Assembly (NCBI GenBank): GCA_027306845.1
Contig: DAHUYY010000080.1
Span: 1-7,919 of the forward strand
Length of the DNA stretch: 7,919 bases
Source of the DNA: Vulcanimicrobiota bacterium
GTDB taxonomy: Bacteria; Vulcanimicrobiota; Vulcanimicrobiia; Vulcanimicrobiales; Vulcanimicrobiaceae
Reading direction: 5' to 3'
Part shown: positions 4,994 through 7,919 of the stretch, piece after piece
Layout: every line of letters starts with the position of its first letter
How positions within the stretch are numbered: position 1 is the stretch's first letter
Translations under genes and position numbers: made by a program
The notes under the pieces: model-generated
Databases searched by the model: none
Seen by the model: the letters and a program-made list of their open reading frames with translations, nothing else
What the model was told of the DNA's origin: nothing

Positions 4994-6444
4994 ACGAAAC
5001 GAGCGCCCCCCGTACGGGGCAGCCGCGCATCGTTATCCTCGGTGCCGGCTTCGCCGGCCACACCGCCGCGCTCCATCTTTCGAAACTCGTTCGCTCTCAC
5101 GCTCGCGTGACCGTCGTCGCTCCGCGCAATCGCTTCACGTGGTTTCCCAGCCTTATCTGGGTCGGAACGGGGACGATGTCGCCGGAGAAAGTTTGGTTCC
5201 CACTCGCACCGGTCTATGAAAAACTCGGCTTCGAATATATCGACGGTCGAGCGGAGAGCATTCATCCCGACGATCGTTTCGTCGAGGTGCGCCACGCAGA
5301 CGGAAGCGTTGAAAATATCGCCTACGAATATCTCGTCAACGCCACCGGCCCCTATCTTAATTTTGAGGGCACGCCCGGCCTCGGGCCCAAGGAAGGCAGC
5401 ACGCAGAGCGTCTGCTCGGTCGAGCACGCGCTCGGCGCGCGCGATGCATACCTCGAAAATGTCGCCCAATTGAAAAAAGGGAGCCGTCGGCGATTTGTCA
5501 TCGGTGTCGGCCATCCCGGAGCGACCTGCCAAGGTGCCGCATTCGAATACATCATGAACGTCGACGCCGATCTGCGACGACGCGGCGTGCGCGATCGCGC
5601 CGAACTTATTTGGCTCTCGAACGAGCCGGCCGCGGGAGATTTCGGCGTTGACGGCGTCGAGGCGAAGATCGGCGGGAAAGTCGTCACCGGATCGACCGTC
5701 ATCGACGAACTCTTTCAGGAGCGCGAGATCAAACCGATTCTTGCCGCCGGGGTTACCGGCGTCGGGAAAGACGGAATCGCCTACGATCGCGTTGGGTACG
5801 ATCCCGCGACGTTGGAATATGATTTTGCGATGCTTATTCCGCAGTTCCGCGGTATCCCGATGAAATATATCGCCGCCGGCGGCAGCGATATCACTGAAAA
5901 GATGACCGTCCCCAGCGGCTTCATGCGCGTCGATGCCGATTATACGGCCAAGAGCTACGACGCCTATCGCGCCGCCGATTGGCCCTCGATCTACCGTTCG
6001 CCCTCCTACGAAAATCTCTACGCCGCGGGGATCGCGTTTGCTCCGCCGCATCCGCTCTCCAAGACGCTCAAAACCGCCTCGGGAACGACGATCGTCGCCA
6101 CACCGCCGCGCACGGGCATGGCTTCGGGCATCATGGGGCGTACGGTCGCATTCAACATCGCCGAGCAGGTCGCCGGCCGCCCCGCGACCCATCACGAGAG
6201 CATGAGCGAGATGCCGGCGGCCTGTATCGCATCGATGGGGCATTCGATCTGGAACGGGTCGGCCGCATCGATCGTGATGATGCCGGTCGCTCGCGACTAC
6301 GAACGCTACCCCGAGTACGGGCGCGATCTCGATCTCTGCGAGCTCGACGTCGGCCTTTCCGGTGCGTGGACGAAACGGATGCTCCACGAAGCCTTCATGT
6401 GGAAACTACAAGCGAAGCCCGGCTGGGCGATGATACCGGAGTGA
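4990..6444 (+). CDS. sqr: sulfide:quinone oxidoreductase, FAD-dependent
   Basis: Membrane-bound flavoprotein that oxidises sulfide to sulfane sulfur and passes electrons to the quinone pool. It has 484 residues. The N-terminal FAD fold is IVILGAGFAG (Gly18, Gly20, Gly23), followed by NATGP (117-121) and the second FAD contact ENLYAAGIAFAPP (341-353). Three cysteines sit where the SQR catalytic set is expected: Cys142 (SVCSVEHA), Cys180 (GATCQGAAFE) and Cys412 (PAACIASMG). This favours SQR over type II NADH dehydrogenase. The C-terminus (AFMWKLQAKPGWAMIPE) is aromatic and basic, as in the amphipathic membrane-binding end of SQRs. There is no signal peptide, so it probably sits on the cytoplasmic face. 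Translation starts at the ATG after AGGGAGG. The promoter carries a CsoR/CstR-like dyad, so induction by sulfide or persulfide is plausible. Confidence 0.9.
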   Translation: MNETSAPRTGQPRIVILGAGFAGHTAALHLSKLVRSHARVTVVAPRNRFTWFPSLIWVGTGTMSPEKVWFPLAPVYEKLGFEYIDGRAESIHPDDRFVEVRHADGSVENIAYEYLVNATGPYLNFEGTPGLGPKEGSTQSVCSVEHALGARDAYLENVAQLKKGSRRRFVIGVGHPGATCQGAAFEYIMNVDADLRRRGVRDRAELIWLSNEPAAGDFGVDGVEAKIGGKVVTGSTVIDELFQEREIKPILAAGVTGVGKDGIAYDRVGYDPATLEYDFAMLIPQFRGIPMKYIAAGGSDITEKMTVPSGFMRVDADYTAKSYDAYRAADWPSIYRSPSYENLYAAGIAFAPPHPLSKTLKTASGTTIVATPPRTGMASGIMGRTVAFNIAEQVAGRPATHHESMSEMPAACIASMGHSIWNGSAASIVMMPVARDYERYPEYGRDLDLCELDVGLSGAWTKRMLHEAFMWKLQAKPGWAMIPE

Positions 6445-6448
6445 TACG

Positions 6449-6547
6449 ATGAACCGCTTTTTACGGAACTTTTGGCCCTACCAAATTTGGCGCTTCATTC
6501 GCATGAATGCGAAGATGTACGCCATCGCCAAGCATCAGCCGGACTGA
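6449..6547 (+). CDS. 32-residue basic, aromatic-rich small protein downstream of sqr
   Basis: The ATG lies four bases after the sqr stop, and GGAG at 6438-6441 is seven bases upstream, an ideal ribosome site. The peptide begins MNRFLRN, continues FWPYQIWRFIRMNAKMY (residues 8-24) and ends KHQPD. It has seven aromatic residues (Phe4, Phe8, Trp9, Tyr11, Trp14, Phe16, Tyr24), four arginines and two lysines, and a single acidic residue at the end. The central part should form an amphipathic helix with Arg15, Arg18 and Lys22 on one side, suited to lying on a membrane surface. There is no cysteine. Its tight coupling to sqr suggests a small partner that helps SQR assemble or bind the membrane; that is inference. 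The last 13 bases overlap the 3' end of gcvPB on the other strand. I do not recognise a named family. Confidence 0.65.
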   Translation: MNRFLRNFWPYQIWRFIRMNAKMYAIAKHQPD

Positions 6548-7919
6548 CGCCACCGAAGATCGGGTTGACGGGCCGCACGCGTCTCGTCAATCCGACCTAC
6601 CACCGTGTTGACGGGGGCGGCCATCACGCTCTGCGGATCGCGCTTGGCGGTTTCAACGATTTCGCGCAAGGCCTCGATGAAGAGATCGAGCGTCTCCTTC
6701 GATTCCGTCTCCGTCGGTTCCATCATCAGACACTCGGGAACGATGAGCGGGAAATAGACCGTCGGGGCCATGAAGCCTCGGTCGAGTAAAGCCTTCGCGA
6801 TATCGAGCGCACGAACGCCGGTCTCTTTTTTGAGCTCTTGCGCCGATGCAACGAATTCGTGTCGGCAGATCTCCGGGTACGGAGTAGCGAGAAACTCCGA
6901 TACGCCGACGCGTAGATAGTTTGCATTGAGCACCGCGAGTTGCGAGACCGATTTTAGACCTTCGGCGCCATTGGCATAGAGATAGCTCAACGCACGTACC
7001 GCGTGTGCGAAATTCGACCAGAACGAGCGCATCGGCCCGATCGATTTCGGGCGATCGAAATCGAGTTCGAAGCGCATGCCGTCGGAGGGGGCACGACGCA
7101 GTTCGCCCTTCCCATCGGGAATCGCGCGCACGACGGGCGTAGGAAGATATTCGACTAAATGCGCGGCGACGCCGAGCGGACCGTGGCCGGCACCGCCGCC
7201 GCCGTGCGGAATGGTGAAGGTCTTATGCGTGTTGAGATGCATGAGGTCGAAGCCCATGTCGCCGGGACGAACGTTTCCCATGATTGCGTTTGCGTTCGCA
7301 CCGTCGTAGTACATGAGGCCGCCGACGCGATGCACCGCCGCCGCGATCTCGGCGATATGATCTTCGAATAACCCCAGCGTATTCGGGTTGGTCATCATGC
7401 AGACCGCGGTGTCGTCGCCGAGAACTTTTTCAATCTCTTCGAGGCTGACGCGGCCGCGTGCGTCGGATGGAAGCGAGATAACCTTGAAGCCGCACATCGC
7501 GGCCGACGCCGGATTGGTGCCGTGCGCCGTGTCGGGAACGATCACTTTCGTGCGTTTGCTCTCGCCGCGATCTTTGAAGTACTTTTTCGCGACCAGAAGC
7601 GCGGCGAGCTCGGCGTGGGCGCCCGCCGACGGATTGAGGCTAAACGCCGCCATCCCGAAAATCGAACTCAAACTCCGTTCGAGTTCGTACATCACGGCAA
7701 GCGATCCCTGTGCGAGATCGTCGGGTGCGTAGGGATGGAGGTCGCGAAATCCGGGAAGATTCGCCATCGCATCGTTGATGCGCGGGTTGTACTTCATCGT
7801 ACAACTTCCCAACGGATAGAAGCCTAAGTCGATGCCGAACGTACGCTGCGAGAGCTGCGTGAAGTGCCGAACCACATCGAGTTCGCTGTTATCGGGAAGC
7901 GGAAGACTCTCTCGCAACA
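6535..7919 (-). CDS. gcvPB: glycine dehydrogenase (decarboxylating) subunit 2, P-protein beta (partial, N-terminus beyond window)
   Basis: The PLP-bearing half of the two-subunit P-protein of the glycine cleavage system. It decarboxylates glycine and hands the aminomethyl group to the lipoyl arm of the H-protein. The visible 460 residues include LPLPDNSELDVVRHFTQLSQ near the start, GFYPLGSCTMKYNP (32-45) and DTAHGTNPASAAMCGF (129-144). MYYDGANANAIMG (202-214) follows, then the PLP lysine in HLNTHKTF (Lys232) with its glycine-rich PHGGGGAGHGPLGV (237-250). The C-terminus is complete. The TTG at 7915-7917 is probably not the start: homologues have roughly 35-45 residues before this point and the frame runs off the window. 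The gcvPA, gcvH and gcvT genes, if linked, lie upstream beyond the right edge. The gene meets the sqr transcript tail to tail with a 13-base overlap. Confidence 0.95.
   Translation of the reverse strand, partial: LRESLPLPDNSELDVVRHFTQLSQRTFGIDLGFYPLGSCTMKYNPRINDAMANLPGFRDLHPYAPDDLAQGSLAVMYELERSLSSIFGMAAFSLNPSAGAHAELAALLVAKKYFKDRGESKRTKVIVPDTAHGTNPASAAMCGFKVISLPSDARGRVSLEEIEKVLGDDTAVCMMTNPNTLGLFEDHIAEIAAAVHRVGGLMYYDGANANAIMGNVRPGDMGFDLMHLNTHKTFTIPHGGGGAGHGPLGVAAHLVEYLPTPVVRAIPDGKGELRRAPSDGMRFELDFDRPKSIGPMRSFWSNFAHAVRALSYLYANGAEGLKSVSQLAVLNANYLRVGVSEFLATPYPEICRHEFVASAQELKKETGVRALDIAKALLDRGFMAPTVYFPLIVPECLMMEPTETESKETLDLFIEALREIVETAKRDPQSVMAAPVNTVVGRIDETRAARQPDLRWRQSG

Noticed and set aside
4426..6387. 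A 653-codon open frame on the minus strand, antisense to sqr
   Set aside because: It lies opposite a gene with clear SQR motifs and runs into the NUDIX gene. Its translation is rich in Arg, Asp and Gly with no domain I recognise. Long antisense frames are expected from the codon bias of GC-rich genes.
6498..6513. Perfect hairpin TTCGCA-TGAA-TGCGAA as a terminator for the sqr transcript
   Set aside because: It lies inside the small coding sequence and is not followed by a T-run. It may be a weak mRNA stem but cannot be called a terminator.
6535..7917. gcvPB as a complete gene starting at the TTG near the right edge
   Set aside because: The first visible residues already belong to a conserved internal segment of the family, and the frame continues past the window without a stop. 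It is a truncated view, not a real start.

Overview
The window comes from a GC-rich bacterium (about 60% G+C by eye) with tightly packed, overlapping genes. There is no rRNA, tRNA, CRISPR array or transposase. The content suggests a free-living environmental bacterium that oxidises sulfide and uses the two-subunit glycine decarboxylase. The phylum cannot be fixed from this sequence alone.

Layout, left to right. Positions 1-49 may hold the last 15 codons of a plus-strand gene. Positions 50-209 are non-coding and hold a symmetric cloverleaf-type inverted repeat (74-164) followed by about two and a half copies of a 19-bp tandem repeat (161-210). From 4748 down to 210 on the minus strand runs a compact six-gene cluster. 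In transcription order it is NUDIX hydrolase, scpA, scpB, class I SAM methyltransferase, nfo (endonuclease IV) and dinB (DNA polymerase IV). The junctions are TTGA, ATGA and ATGA overlaps, then gaps of 1 and 8 nt, so it is almost certainly one translationally coupled operon. It joins chromosome condensation (the SMC partners ScpA and ScpB) to base-excision repair and translesion synthesis, with a NUDIX enzyme at its head.

A 241-bp divergent intergenic region (4749-4989) separates this operon from a plus-strand sulfide:quinone oxidoreductase gene (4990-6444). The sqr promoter is unusually clear: TTGATA, an 18-nt spacer and TATAAT. A TACCC-N4-GGGTA dyad sits inside the spacer and resembles operators of the CsoR/CstR copper/persulfide repressor family. 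The predicted start of transcription falls on an AUG that opens a 9-codon mini-ORF, whose stop overlaps the sqr start.

Four bases after the sqr stop there is a well-supported 32-residue ORF (6449-6547). It has its own Shine-Dalgarno sequence and encodes a very basic, aromatic-rich peptide. Its 3' end overlaps, tail to tail, the end of gcvPB (minus strand, 6535 to beyond 7919), the beta subunit of glycine decarboxylase, which is cut off at its N-terminus by the window edge.

Most of the genes are ordinary housekeeping or metabolic genes. The least ordinary parts are the sqr regulatory region, the tiny gene after sqr, and the structured repeat downstream of dinB.
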